Assembly (NCBI GenBank): GCA_038200385.1 | Contig: JBBPYA010000016.1 | Location: 1-7,787, forward strand | DNA: 7,787 nt | Reading direction: 5' to 3' | Origin: JBBPYA01 sp038200385 | GTDB taxonomy: Bacteria > Actinomycetota > Actinomycetes > Mycobacteriales > Geodermatophilaceae | Shown: positions 1 through 6,612 of the stretch, piece by piece | Layout of the letters: each line of letters begins with the position of its first letter | Position numbering within the stretch: position 1 is the stretch's first letter | The notes under the pieces: generated by a model | What the model was told of the DNA's origin: nothing | What the model saw: only the letters and a program-made list of their open reading frames with translations | The model's database searches: none | Made by a program: the position numbers and the translations under genes

Positions 1-744
1 CAGCGCGCCGAGATCGGCACCCTCGCGCAGGGTGGCCCGGAGCCCCGGGCGCAGCGCGACCGCCGGCTCCTGCAGGTCGTTGCACGCCAGCCGGCCGACC
101 CAGCGGGCGTCTCGTGCGCGCAGCGCGTTGATGAGCTGGTCCGGGGGCTTCAGCGACGGGCGCTGGCCGGCCCGCTGCCGGTCCAGCTCGGCGTACACCG
201 CGGGCGTCGCCAGCCCGCCGTCGGCCACCGCGAGCACCCAGTGCCAGTCGCCGGTGGCCAGCACCGACGTGAGCAACTCCCCGCGCCCGGTGCCCAGCGC
301 CAGCCCACCGGCGAGGGAGAACGCGACGTCGCTGCCCAGCTCCTCGGCGAGTTCGAGCAGGTCCGCACGGGACAGCCTGGTCCCCCAGAGCCGGTCGCAG
401 CCGACCAGCGCGGCCGCGGCGTCGGCGCTGCCCCCGGCGAGCCCGGCCGCGATCGGGATCTGCTTGGCCAGCTCCAGGTGCGCGTCCGCAGGTGCGCCGG
501 CGCGGGCGGCCAACAGCTCCGCGGCCCGCCAGGCCAGGTTGTCCGCCCCGAGGGGCAGCCCGGGCAGCCGGTCCCCGGCCACGCTCATCGACAGCCCGTC
601 GGCGGGCCGGACGGTGACCTCGTCGTACAGCGAGACCGCGAGGTAGACCGTCACCAGCTCATGGAAACCGTCCGCGCGGCGCGGGCCGACGGACAGATGC
701 AGGTTCAGCTTCGCCGGCGCCCGGACCAGCACGTCGTTCTTCAC
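1..744 (-). CDS. ispE: 4-diphosphocytidyl-2-C-methyl-D-erythritol kinase (C-terminus cut by window edge)
   Basis: IspE is the cytoplasmic ATP-dependent kinase of the non-mevalonate (MEP) pathway to isoprenoids. It phosphorylates the 2-hydroxyl of CDP-methylerythritol. I translated the minus strand from the GTG at 744; the frame is open for 248 codons to position 1. Family IspE proteins are about 300 residues, so roughly the last fifth is missing. Visible GHMP-kinase features are the N-terminal APAKLNLHLSVG with Lys12, the glycine-rich ATP loop PIAAGLAGGSADAAAAL at about residues 97-113, and GSDVAFSLAGG with Asp139. By alignment from memory, Lys12 and Asp139 match the catalytic Lys/Asp pair of E. 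coli IspE. The start overlaps the rsmA stop (GTGA, 4 nt), which points to translational coupling. A GGAG sits 11 nt upstream (756-759). The gene is probably the last of an rpfB-rsmA-ispE transcript. Confidence 0.95.
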   Translation of the reverse strand, partial: MKNDVLVRAPAKLNLHLSVGPRRADGFHELVTVYLAVSLYDEVTVRPADGLSMSVAGDRLPGLPLGADNLAWRAAELLAARAGAPADAHLELAKQIPIAAGLAGGSADAAAALVGCDRLWGTRLSRADLLELAEELGSDVAFSLAGGLALGTGRGELLTSVLATGDWHWVLAVADGGLATPAVYAELDRQRAGQRPSLKPPDQLINALRARDARWVGRLACNDLQEPAVALRPGLRATLREGADLGAL

Positions 745-1583
745 GCAAGCATTGTCTCCGCAGCCCGGGCGAGGCCGACGAAGCCGGTCAGGTCCAGGGC
801 CTCCCCGCGCAGTGCGGGGTCCAGTCCGGCCGCCCTGATGAGCTGCTCGGAGCGCTCCGGGGACCCCGCCCAACCGGCCAGCGCGGCCCGCAACGTCTTG
901 CGCCGGGTGCCGAAAGCGGCATCCACCAGAGCGAAGACGGTGTCCCGCCCGACGCCCACCGGTTCGGGTCGCCGGCTCAGCTCTACCAGCTCGGAGTCGA
1001 CGTTCGGCTCGGGCCAGAACACGTGCCGGCTCACCGCGCCGGCCCGGCGGGCTGCGCCGTACCACGCCAGCTTGACCGACGGCGCGCCGTACACCCTGGA
1101 CCCGGGCGGTGCGGCCAGCCGCTGCGCGACCTCGGCCTGCACCATGACGAGGACGCGACGCAGCGCCGGCAGCAGGGCCAACAGGTGCAGCAGCACGGGG
1201 ACGGCGACGTTGTACGGCAGGTTCGCGACGACGACGCTCGGCGCGGGGCCGGGCACCGTACTCAGCCGCAGCGCGTCGGCCTCGACCACGGTCAACCGGT
1301 CGGCGAGCGCGGGGGCTCGGTGCGCGACGGTGCCGGGCAGCACCCGCGCGAGGGCCGGGTCGAGTTCCACGGCCACCACCCGGTCGCAATGCGGGAGCAG
1401 CCCGAGGGTGAGCGAGCCCAGGCCCGGCCCGACCTCAAGCACGACGTCGGCTGGGTTCAGCCCTGCGAGCCGCACGATCCGACGCACCGTGTTCGGGTCG
1501 TGCACGAAGTTCTGCCCGCGGCTCTTCGTGGGGCGCAGCGCTACGTCGGCGGCCAGCGCGCGGAGCTCGGCCGAGCCGAGCAG
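741..1583 (-). CDS. rsmA: 16S rRNA (adenine(1518)-N6/adenine(1519)-N6)-dimethyltransferase
   Basis: RsmA (KsgA) dimethylates two adjacent adenines in the 3'-terminal hairpin of 16S rRNA during small-subunit maturation, using S-adenosylmethionine. Numbered from the CTG at 1583 (280 aa, normal family length), the Rossmann methyltransferase motifs are PTKSRGQNFV at 18-27 (N-terminal AdoMet-contacting segment), EVGPGLG at 50-56 (motif I), a motif II acidic residue at Glu73, and the catalytic NLPY at 121-124. FWPEPNVDSELV lies further on. The start is problematic. The first in-frame ATG, GTG or TTG is the GTG at 1505 (254 aa), which would delete the conserved GQNF segment. Coding-like sequence (SPGPAARLLGSAELRALAAD) continues upstream to the rpfB stop. 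I therefore place the start at the CTG at 1583; the ACG at 1610, overlapping the rpfB stop, is an equal alternative. The gene lies directly behind rpfB and overlaps ispE by 4 nt. Function is certain; the start is uncertain. Confidence 0.93.
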   Translation of the reverse strand: MLGSAELRALAADVALRPTKSRGQNFVHDPNTVRRIVRLAGLNPADVVLEVGPGLGSLTLGLLPHCDRVVAVELDPALARVLPGTVAHRAPALADRLTVVEADALRLSTVPGPAPSVVVANLPYNVAVPVLLHLLALLPALRRVLVMVQAEVAQRLAAPPGSRVYGAPSVKLAWYGAARRAGAVSRHVFWPEPNVDSELVELSRRPEPVGVGRDTVFALVDAAFGTRRKTLRAALAGWAGSPERSEQLIRAAGLDPALRGEALDLTGFVGLARAAETMLA

Positions 1584-1602
1584 CCGCGCCGCCGGTCCGG
1601 GA

Positions 1603-2811
1603 CTAGTCGTAGAGGTGGAAGCCGCAGGCCGGCCACGGGCTGTCGCCGCGGTCGGCGTACAGGTTCTCCCCGACGGCGATCTGCTGCGACCGGGAGGCCT
1701 GGTTCGGGTAGGCGGCGTACTGCCCGCCGCCGTAGGCGTCCCAGGTCCCCTTGTCGAACTGCAGGCCGCCGTAGTACCCGTTGCCGGTGTTGATCGACCA
1801 GTCGCCGCCGGACTCGCACTGGGCCAGTGCGTCCCAGTTCAGTCCGCTGCTGCTCGGCGGCGGCGCACTGCCGCCGCCACCACCACCGCCGCTCGGGGCG
1901 GGCTGCGGGGCGGGCTGCGGAGCCGGTTGCGTGGCGGGCTGCTGAGCCGGTTGCGGGGCGGGCTGCGGCGCCGGCTGTGGCCGCGGCTTGGTCCCGACCG
2001 AGATCAGCTTGTTCACCGGCTCCCGGGTGACCTTGGAGGTGACCTTCGTGCGGGCGGTCTCCTTGCCGTCGGTCTTGGTGATCCGGTAGGTGACCAGACG
2101 GGCCCCGTCGGCGCCGGCTCGCGCCACCTGGGTCTCACCGACGAGCAGGTTGGCGTCGTTCTGCTCGACGACGGCGAACGCGATCGGTTCGGTCTTTTGG
2201 GCCTGCTGGAAGCGGATCCGGGTGACCGTCAAGCTCATCCCGGTCAGCAGCGGCTGGTTGAGGTACATCGACGTGGTGTCCGTGGCCGCGAGCGCGACGT
2301 TCTGCTCGGCCAGCAGGCCTGCGACGTCGGCGGCCGAGGAGACCACCGGGCGGGTCGTGCCGTCCACGCGCACCGTGACGGCCTTGGGCAACCGCAGGTC
2401 CAGCGACAGCCCGTCCAGCGGGACCCGGGTGGACCGCGACGCCGAGACGTAGATGTTGGAGTCGCGGAAGCCGAGCTGGTCCAGGGCGTCGGACACGGAG
2501 CGGGCTGTCACCCAGATCTCGCGCTGGGCGCCGTCGACGGACAGCGCCAGGAGCCGGCCACGGTTGAGGGTGATCTCACCGCCGTCCCGGATCGCGGAGT
2601 CCGCGCTGGGCAGCAGCCGGTCGTGGGCCCCGACGTCGAGCTTGGCGTCGGCGAGCACCCCCCCGACGGAGTCGGCCCGGGTGCTGACTGTGGTCGCCGC
2701 CCCGTCCACGGTGAGGGTCACGGTCTTGCTGAAGGAGGCCCAGGTGATCGAGCCGGCCACCAGGCCGGTGAGCAGGATCCCGAACAGGACGATCTTGAAG
2801 GGGCGGCGCAC
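1603..2811 (-). CDS. rpfB: RpfB-type resuscitation-promoting factor (peptidoglycan-cleaving, membrane-anchored)
   Basis: Secreted or anchored muralytic enzyme that cleaves peptidoglycan glycan strands and promotes regrowth of dormant actinobacteria. The protein has 402 residues. A hydrophobic signal/anchor spans about 7-27. Three DUF348 (YabE-type) repeats run from about 31 to 198, with recurring T-V-x-V-D-G units at 32-37 and 146-151 and a variant, LSVDG, at 90-94. A G5-like domain covers about 200-272. A Pro/Gln/Ala linker and a seven-glycine run follow (273-322). The Rpf catalytic domain is residues 323-402, containing LAQCESGGDW with catalytic Glu333. Cys332 and Cys396 are the pair that forms the fold's disulfide in the family. 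Architecture and length resemble M. tuberculosis RpfB (about 362 aa) plus a longer linker. The GTG start at 2811 is chosen for the CGGAG just upstream and because it begins RRPFK before the anchor. The frame stays open upstream, but that sequence does not look like protein. rsmA and ispE follow at once. Confidence 0.95.
   Translation of the reverse strand: MRRPFKIVLFGILLTGLVAGSITWASFSKTVTLTVDGAATTVSTRADSVGGVLADAKLDVGAHDRLLPSADSAIRDGGEITLNRGRLLALSVDGAQREIWVTARSVSDALDQLGFRDSNIYVSASRSTRVPLDGLSLDLRLPKAVTVRVDGTTRPVVSSAADVAGLLAEQNVALAATDTTSMYLNQPLLTGMSLTVTRIRFQQAQKTEPIAFAVVEQNDANLLVGETQVARAGADGARLVTYRITKTDGKETARTKVTSKVTREPVNKLISVGTKPRPQPAPQPAPQPAQQPATQPAPQPAPQPAPSGGGGGGGSAPPPSSSGLNWDALAQCESGGDWSINTGNGYYGGLQFDKGTWDAYGGGQYAAYPNQASRSQQIAVGENLYADRGDSPWPACGFHLYD
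1894..1980 (-). repeat. Degenerate 12-nt tandem repeat coding the Pro-Ala-Pro-Gln linker of RpfB
   Basis: In-frame repeats code for about seven PAPQ-like units (residues 278-306 of the rpfB product). On the plus strand they read as variants of GGGCTGCGGGGC. A run of seven glycine codons and a serine/proline patch follow. The segment is a flexible wall-spanning spacer between the G5 and catalytic domains. Such arrays commonly change in unit number between strains, which is inference here. Confidence 0.8.
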
Positions 2812-2815
2812 GAGA

Positions 2816-2820
2816 CTCCG
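2816..2820 (-). promoter_or_regulatory. Ribosome binding site of rpfB
   Basis: CGGAG on the minus strand, with four nucleotides before the GTG at 2811. It decides the start among several upstream in-frame options, because none of the upstream starts precedes plausible protein sequence. Confidence 0.65.
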
Positions 2821-2851
2821 AACGTTATGGCGTCCGGGCAGGGGAAAGGCC

Positions 2852-2870
2852 AAAGCACGCCAGGGCGCGC
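2852..2870 (-). terminator. Terminator-like hairpin in the rpfB leader
   Basis: Read on the minus strand, GCGCGC, a four-base loop CCTG and GCGTGC form a 6-bp stem with one G-U pair. A TTT follows directly, and a second TTT comes after GGCC. The structure ends about 40 nt before the rpfB start, so it would act inside the leader (attenuation) and not at the end of a gene. The T run is short for a strong intrinsic terminator. Published work on M. tuberculosis describes termination-based RNA control of the rpfB-ksgA operon, which makes this position notable. Function here is inferred. Confidence 0.35.
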
Positions 2871-2901
2871 CGCTCCGTAAGCACTGCAGGCACGATGTCC
2901 G

Positions 2902-2928
2902 CAGCACGGGGCTTCCCCACCCCGGCTG
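2902..2928 (-). other. Strong GC hairpin in the rpfB leader
   Basis: On the minus strand CAGCCGGGG pairs with CCCCGTGCTG (9 bp with one bulged T) around the loop TGGGGAAG. The loop's own GGGG can pair with the same CCCC, giving two mutually exclusive folds. That arrangement suits a conformational RNA switch. No T run follows, so it is not a simple terminator. It lies 90 to 117 nt upstream of the rpfB start. Confidence 0.4.
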
Positions 2929-2930
2929 TA

Positions 2931-2948
2931 CGTCACGAGACGATAACG
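2931..2948 (-). promoter_or_regulatory. Possible MtrA-type direct-repeat box upstream of rpfB
   Basis: The minus strand reads CGTTATCGTCTCGTGACG, i.e. GTTAT, six bases, then GTGAC. This resembles the loosely conserved GTTAC-like direct repeats spaced about 11 bp that are reported for the actinobacterial response regulator MtrA, and MtrA is reported to control rpfB in mycobacteria. The match is imperfect (one mismatch per half) and I see no convincing -10/-35 pair, so this is a weak call. Confidence 0.22.
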
Positions 2949-2989
2949 GACAGGTCTCGTTCTGGCGAACCCGCGATGACCGGACGGAG

Positions 2990-3892
2990 TCAGGAGCGGA
3001 CGTCGGCCGCTCTCCGGACCGGCCGCAGCCAGCTCGGGAGGAAGGCCGCGACGAAGAACCCGGCGAGCAGCGCGGCCAGCCCGCCGGCCACCAGGGCCAG
3101 GCTGACGACGTCGGAGTTGGCGCAGCTTCCGACGACCGCAATGCCCGTGACCAGCGCGAACCCGCCCAGCGGCAGCAGTGTGAGCACGCTGCCCGCGGCG
3201 ACCGCGGCGTGCGCGCTCGCGCTGCGCAGCGCCTCGTCGACAGGGACGTCCTCGAACTGCGCGGCCTGGGGCAGCCGAACGATGCGCAGCAGGGTGAGCT
3301 CGGTCACGAGCCAGCTCAGGACCGATACCGCCAGCACCATCGAGGCGTACTCGGTGACCTGCCCGGAACCGACCAGCTCGGCCCCGCCGCCGGGGCAAGC
3401 CAACTGCAGCGCCGCCGATCCGCCGGAGGTGGGCTTGCTGAGCAGCCGGGTCCCGACCGCGATCACGGTGGCCAGGAGCGCGGTGCCGCGCAGCGACCAG
3501 ACCAGGCCCGGATGGATGTAGTCCGACAACGTGCCGGACCGGCGCCGGTCCAACTCCCACTGCGGCCGCGGGCGGGCCAGCTCCCCCGCCAGTACGCCGA
3601 GCAGGTACCCCAGCGCGAGCGCGAGCGGCCACACAAAGACCGACACGGTGCCGATCCGCACCGCCAACAGCACGATCAGCCCCAGCCCGGCGACCAGACC
3701 GGCCGCTCGGAACACACGGGCCCGGACCGGCCACCGGGCCATCGTCTTGTCCGCCTCGGCGGTCGGTACGACGAAACCGAGGGTGCCCTCGTTGACCAGC
3801 CGACGCTGGGTCGCCTGGCGCCACAACCGGCCCAGCAGCAGCGCCGGGACGATGAGCACCAGCAGCAGGAAGAACACCACGATCCGGCCCAT
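2990..3892 (-). CDS. Seven-helix membrane protein of unknown function
   Basis: I do not recognise a family. The product is 300 residues from the ATG at 3892, chosen over a longer 326-residue version (start 3970) because GGAGGT lies 4 nt before this ATG and the extra N-terminus looks non-coding. Hydrophobic segments fall at about 4-22, 62-79, 84-105, 130-151, 182-202, 229-255 and 262-286. Arginine-rich stretches (22-31, 107-118, 203-206, 290-299) follow helices 1, 3, 5 and 7. By the positive-inside rule the N-terminus is outside and the C-terminus inside. The only cysteines, Cys166 and Cys257, then fall in two different outside loops and could form a disulfide. The gene lies between tatD and rpfB on the same strand, 94 nt after tatD and 178 nt before rpfB. 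M. tuberculosis has tatD directly next to rpfB, so this is an insertion relative to that order. Confidence 0.8.
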   Translation of the reverse strand: MGRIVVFFLLLVLIVPALLLGRLWRQATQRRLVNEGTLGFVVPTAEADKTMARWPVRARVFRAAGLVAGLGLIVLLAVRIGTVSVFVWPLALALGYLLGVLAGELARPRPQWELDRRRSGTLSDYIHPGLVWSLRGTALLATVIAVGTRLLSKPTSGGSAALQLACPGGGAELVGSGQVTEYASMVLAVSVLSWLVTELTLLRIVRLPQAAQFEDVPVDEALRSASAHAAVAAGSVLTLLPLGGFALVTGIAVVGSCANSDVVSLALVAGGLAALLAGFFVAAFLPSWLRPVRRAADVRS

Positions 3893-3896
3893 CGTC

Positions 3897-3902
3897 ACCT
3901 CC
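3897..3902 (-). promoter_or_regulatory. Shine-Dalgarno of the membrane protein gene
   Basis: GGAGGT on the minus strand, 4 nt before the ATG at 3892. This is the best match to the anti-Shine-Dalgarno sequence that I found in the window, and it fixes the start of the downstream membrane protein at the 300-residue form. Confidence 0.75.
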
Positions 3903-3960
3903 ACGTCCGCTGCGGCCCCGCCCCGGGTCGTCCCATTGTGCGCCGTGCCGCCTACCTCGG

Positions 3961-3975
3961 CACCGGTCACCGGTC
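3961..3975. repeat. Tandem ACCGGTC repeat between tatD and the membrane protein gene
   Basis: Two adjacent copies of ACCGGTC (3962-3968 and 3969-3975), each holding the palindrome ACCGGT. They sit in the 94-nt gap just after the tatD stop. This could be a small operator or chance in GC-rich DNA. Confidence 0.3.
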
Positions 3976-3986
3976 GGGACAGTGGG

Positions 3987-4808
3987 TCAGCCGAAGACGC
4001 GGCGTCCGGTCGCGGTCACCGCGGCACACAACTCGTCCACGGGCACCTGTTTGACCTCGGCCAGCGCCCGCAGGGTCAACGGCACCAGGTACGGCGCGTT
4101 GGGCCTGCCCCGGAACGGCATCGGCGTCAGGAACGGTGCGTCGGTCTCCACCAGCAGCTGGTCCAGCGGAACCAAGCGGGCCGCCGCCCGCAGCGGCTCG
4201 GCGTTGGCGAAGGTCACGGTACCGGCGAAGCTGAGCACGTAGCCGCGGTCCACGCAGGTGCGCGCCATCGCCTCGTCGCCGGAGAAACAGTGCAGCACCG
4301 TGTGTTCGGGCGCGCCCTCCTCAGCCAGCACCCGCAGCACGTCGTCGTGTGCGTCCCGGTCGTGGATCACCAGCGCCCTGGCGTGCCGCTTGGCGATGTC
4401 GATGTGGGCGCGGAACGCCGCCTCCTGCGCGGCGTGCCCGTCCGCACCGGTCCGGAAGTGGTCCAGCCCGGTCTCGCCCACCGCCCGCACCCGGGGCTGC
4501 GCGGCCAGCCGGTCGATCTCGGCCAGCTGCTTCGGTCCCGCGCCCCCGCGGGCCGCCTCGTTGGGGTGGACGGCGACCGCCGCGAGCACCGCGTCGTACT
4601 CCGCCGCCTGCGCCGCCGACCAGACCGAGGACTGGACGTCCGTGCCGACCTGCACGATCCGGGTGATGCCGACGGCCGCGGCCTCGGCCAGCACCTGCGG
4701 CATCAGCACGCCCATGTGGTCGACGTGGCAGTGGCTGTCCAGCGCCTGGACCGGCAACGGCTCCGGCGGTGGCGGGGCGCCCCGGCGGTCCTGCTTGGAC
4801 CCGCTCAC
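3987..4808 (-). CDS. tatD: TatD family metal-dependent DNase
   Basis: TatD proteins are cytoplasmic amidohydrolase-fold nucleases (3'-5' exonuclease/DNA repair roles in studied members) with a two-metal centre. The product is 273 residues, near the usual 260-270. All metal ligands are visible: the HxH of DSHCHVD (His26, His28), Glu112 in GETGLD, His149 in VIHDRD, His173 in LHCFSG and Asp223 in VETDAP. The C-terminus keeps the family-typical FRGRPNAPYLVP. The first 20 residues are a polar, proline-rich extension. The start is GTG at 4808, with GAGG (4814-4817) 5 nt upstream inside the 10-nt gap after metG, so the two genes are probably co-transcribed. The substrate in this organism cannot be deduced from sequence. 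Confidence 0.95.
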   Translation of the reverse strand: MSGSKQDRRGAPPPPEPLPVQALDSHCHVDHMGVLMPQVLAEAAAVGITRIVQVGTDVQSSVWSAAQAAEYDAVLAAVAVHPNEAARGGAGPKQLAEIDRLAAQPRVRAVGETGLDHFRTGADGHAAQEAAFRAHIDIAKRHARALVIHDRDAHDDVLRVLAEEGAPEHTVLHCFSGDEAMARTCVDRGYVLSFAGTVTFANAEPLRAAARLVPLDQLLVETDAPFLTPMPFRGRPNAPYLVPLTLRALAEVKQVPVDELCAAVTATGRRVFG

Positions 4809-4813
4809 CGGGA

Positions 4814-4817
4814 CCTC
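4814..4817 (-). promoter_or_regulatory. Ribosome binding site of tatD
   Basis: GAGG on the minus strand, five bases before the tatD GTG. It lies within the short space between the metG stop and tatD and supports the GTG start. Confidence 0.55.
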
Positions 4818-4818
4818 G

Positions 4819-6612
4819 TCACGTCGGAGTGCCGAAGCGGGCCAGCTCGTCGTCCACGATGGACGGGTCCAGCTTGACGAACACGGGCGTCGGCGGCGCC
4901 AGCGGACGACCGGCCGGGATCGGCGTGGACTCCCAGGCCGCCTGCTCGTCGGCGTACGACCCGGTGATGATGCTGTACGGCGTACCGCCGTCGAGGTCCT
5001 CCACGTCGGCCATCACCGGCAGCGCCGCCCAGGTCCCGGTGCCGCCGAGCAGCTCGTGGACCCGCTGCGCCGAGTGCGGGAGGAACGGCGTGAGCAGCGC
5101 CTTGCAGTCGTCGACGACCTGCAACGCGACGTGCAGCACGGTGTCGCGGCGGGCCGGGTCGTCCTTGAGCTTCCAGGGTGCCTGGTCGGACAGGTACTTG
5201 TTGGCCTCGGCGACGACCTTCATCGCCTCCCGGATCGCCTCCTTCTGCCGGGACCGGCCCAGCAGGTCGCCGACCGGCCCGAAGGCGGCCGCGGAGACCT
5301 GGAGCAGGGCCCGGTCGGCGTCGGTCAGCTCGCCGGCCGCCGGTATCGCGCCGACGTTCTTGGCGGCCATCGAGATCGAGCGGTTGACCAGGTTCCCCCA
5401 CCCGGCGACGAGCTCGTCGTTGTTGCGGCGCAGGAACTCCGCCCAGGTGAAGTCGGTGTCCGATGTCTCCGGGCCGGCGACTGCGAGGTAGTACCGCAGC
5501 GCGTCGGCGTCGTAGCGGCTGAGGAAGTCGTTGACCAGGATGCCTACGCCGCGGGAGGCAGAGAACTTCTTGGCCTCCATCGTGAGGAACTCGCTGGAGA
5601 CCACCTCGTGCGGCAGCTGCAGCCGGCCGAGCGGTCCCGGCTCGCCCCCGTGCGCGCCGTCACCGTTGTAGCCGGACAGCTGCGCCGGCCAGATCTCGGA
5701 GTGGAAGACGATGTTGTCCTTGCCCATGAAGTAGTAGCCGCGAGCGTCGTCGGCCTGCCAGAACGGCCGCCACGCGTCGGGATCGCCGGAGCGCCGGGCC
5801 CACTCGATGGAGGCCGACAGGTAGCCGACGACGGCGTCGAACCACACGTAGATCCGCTTGTCGGGCCGGTCCCGCCAGCCGTCCAGGGGTACCGGCACAC
5901 CCCAGTCCAGGTCGCGGGTGTACGAGCGCGGCTTGGCGTCCTCGATCAGGTTCATCGCGAACCGCAGGACGTTGGGGCGCCAGTTCGTGCGGGTCTGCAG
6001 CCAGCCGGAGAGGGTGTCGGCGAACGCGGGTAGGTCCAGGAAGTAGTGCTCGGTCTCCACGAACACCGGGGTCTCGCCGTTGATCCGGCTGCGGGGGTCG
6101 ATCAGGTCGATGGGGTCGAGCTGGTTGCCGCAGTTGTCGCACTGGTCACCGCGGGCGTGCTCGTAGCCGCAGATCGGGCAGGTTCCCTCGACGTACCGGT
6201 CGGGCAGGGTGCGGCCCGACGACGGGCTGATCGCGCCCATCGTCGTCTTTGGGAAGATGTAGCCGTTCTTGTACAAGGTGCTGAAGATGTCCTGCGCCGT
6301 GCGGTGGTGGTTGACCGTCGTGGTCCGGGTGAACAGGTCGTAGGACAGCCCGAGCGAGGTGAGATCCTGCTCGATGACCCGGTTATAACGGTCGGCCAGC
6401 TCCTTGGGCGGGACACCTTCGGCGTCCGCGGCCACCAGGATCGGCGTCCCGTGCTCGTCGGTCCCCGACACCATCAGGACCTCGTTGCCGGCCATCCGCT
6501 GGTAGCGGCTGAACACGTCGGACGGGACGCCGAAGCCGGCGACGTGGCCGATGTGCCGCGGGCCGCTGGCGTACGGCCAGGCCACCGCGGTCAGAATGTG
6601 CCGGGAACTCAT
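4819..6612 (-). CDS. metG: Methionyl-tRNA synthetase
   Basis: Class I aminoacyl-tRNA synthetase that charges initiator and elongator tRNA-Met in the cytoplasm. The product is 597 residues. The HIGH signature is at 20-23 within GPRHIGHVAG, and a single four-cysteine zinc knuckle is at Cys145, Cys148, Cys158 and Cys161 (CPICGYEHARGDQCDNC). The catalytic-core pieces ISPSSGRTLPDRY, YVWFDAVVGY and FMGKDNIVFH are all present. The second signature loop is KFSAS (349-353) in place of KMSKS; KFSxS forms are known in this MetG subtype. After the anticodon-binding helical domain the protein ends at ARFGTPT without the C-terminal tRNA-binding/dimerisation domain found in E. coli MetG. The start at ATG 6612 (MSSRHILTAVAWPYASG) puts HIGH at the normal distance; only a weak GGAA precedes it. 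The frame is open further upstream, but that sequence overlaps the divergent gene. tatD follows after 10 nt. Confidence 0.97.
   Translation of the reverse strand: MSSRHILTAVAWPYASGPRHIGHVAGFGVPSDVFSRYQRMAGNEVLMVSGTDEHGTPILVAADAEGVPPKELADRYNRVIEQDLTSLGLSYDLFTRTTTVNHHRTAQDIFSTLYKNGYIFPKTTMGAISPSSGRTLPDRYVEGTCPICGYEHARGDQCDNCGNQLDPIDLIDPRSRINGETPVFVETEHYFLDLPAFADTLSGWLQTRTNWRPNVLRFAMNLIEDAKPRSYTRDLDWGVPVPLDGWRDRPDKRIYVWFDAVVGYLSASIEWARRSGDPDAWRPFWQADDARGYYFMGKDNIVFHSEIWPAQLSGYNGDGAHGGEPGPLGRLQLPHEVVSSEFLTMEAKKFSASRGVGILVNDFLSRYDADALRYYLAVAGPETSDTDFTWAEFLRRNNDELVAGWGNLVNRSISMAAKNVGAIPAAGELTDADRALLQVSAAAFGPVGDLLGRSRQKEAIREAMKVVAEANKYLSDQAPWKLKDDPARRDTVLHVALQVVDDCKALLTPFLPHSAQRVHELLGGTGTWAALPVMADVEDLDGGTPYSIITGSYADEQAAWESTPIPAGRPLAPPTPVFVKLDPSIVDDELARFGTPT

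Noticed and set aside
241..2880. Very long open frame on the plus strand (879 codons) across ispE, rsmA and rpfB
   Set aside because: It is antisense to three clearly recognised genes, its Arg/Gly/Pro-rich product lacks any domain, and such shadows are normal in high-GC coding DNA.
2812..2989. ydaO-type (cyclic di-AMP) riboswitch, known ahead of some actinobacterial rpf genes
   Set aside because: The gap is short, and I could not find the conserved paired blocks of that riboswitch; only a generic GGGGAA stretch is present.
2812..3141. Much longer RpfB from an upstream in-frame start
   Set aside because: The added sequence overlaps the neighbouring membrane protein gene, is not protein-like, and would bury the signal/anchor; the GTG at 2811 has an adjacent ribosome binding site.
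5554..5568. KFSAS in place of KMSKS in methionyl-tRNA synthetase as a sign of inactivity
   Set aside because: KFSxS variants are known in this zinc-knuckle MetG subtype, and every other core motif is intact.
4258..6033. Long plus-strand open frame opposite tatD and metG
   Set aside because: It is antisense to two complete enzymes with all catalytic motifs, and the composition is typical of a high-GC shadow frame.
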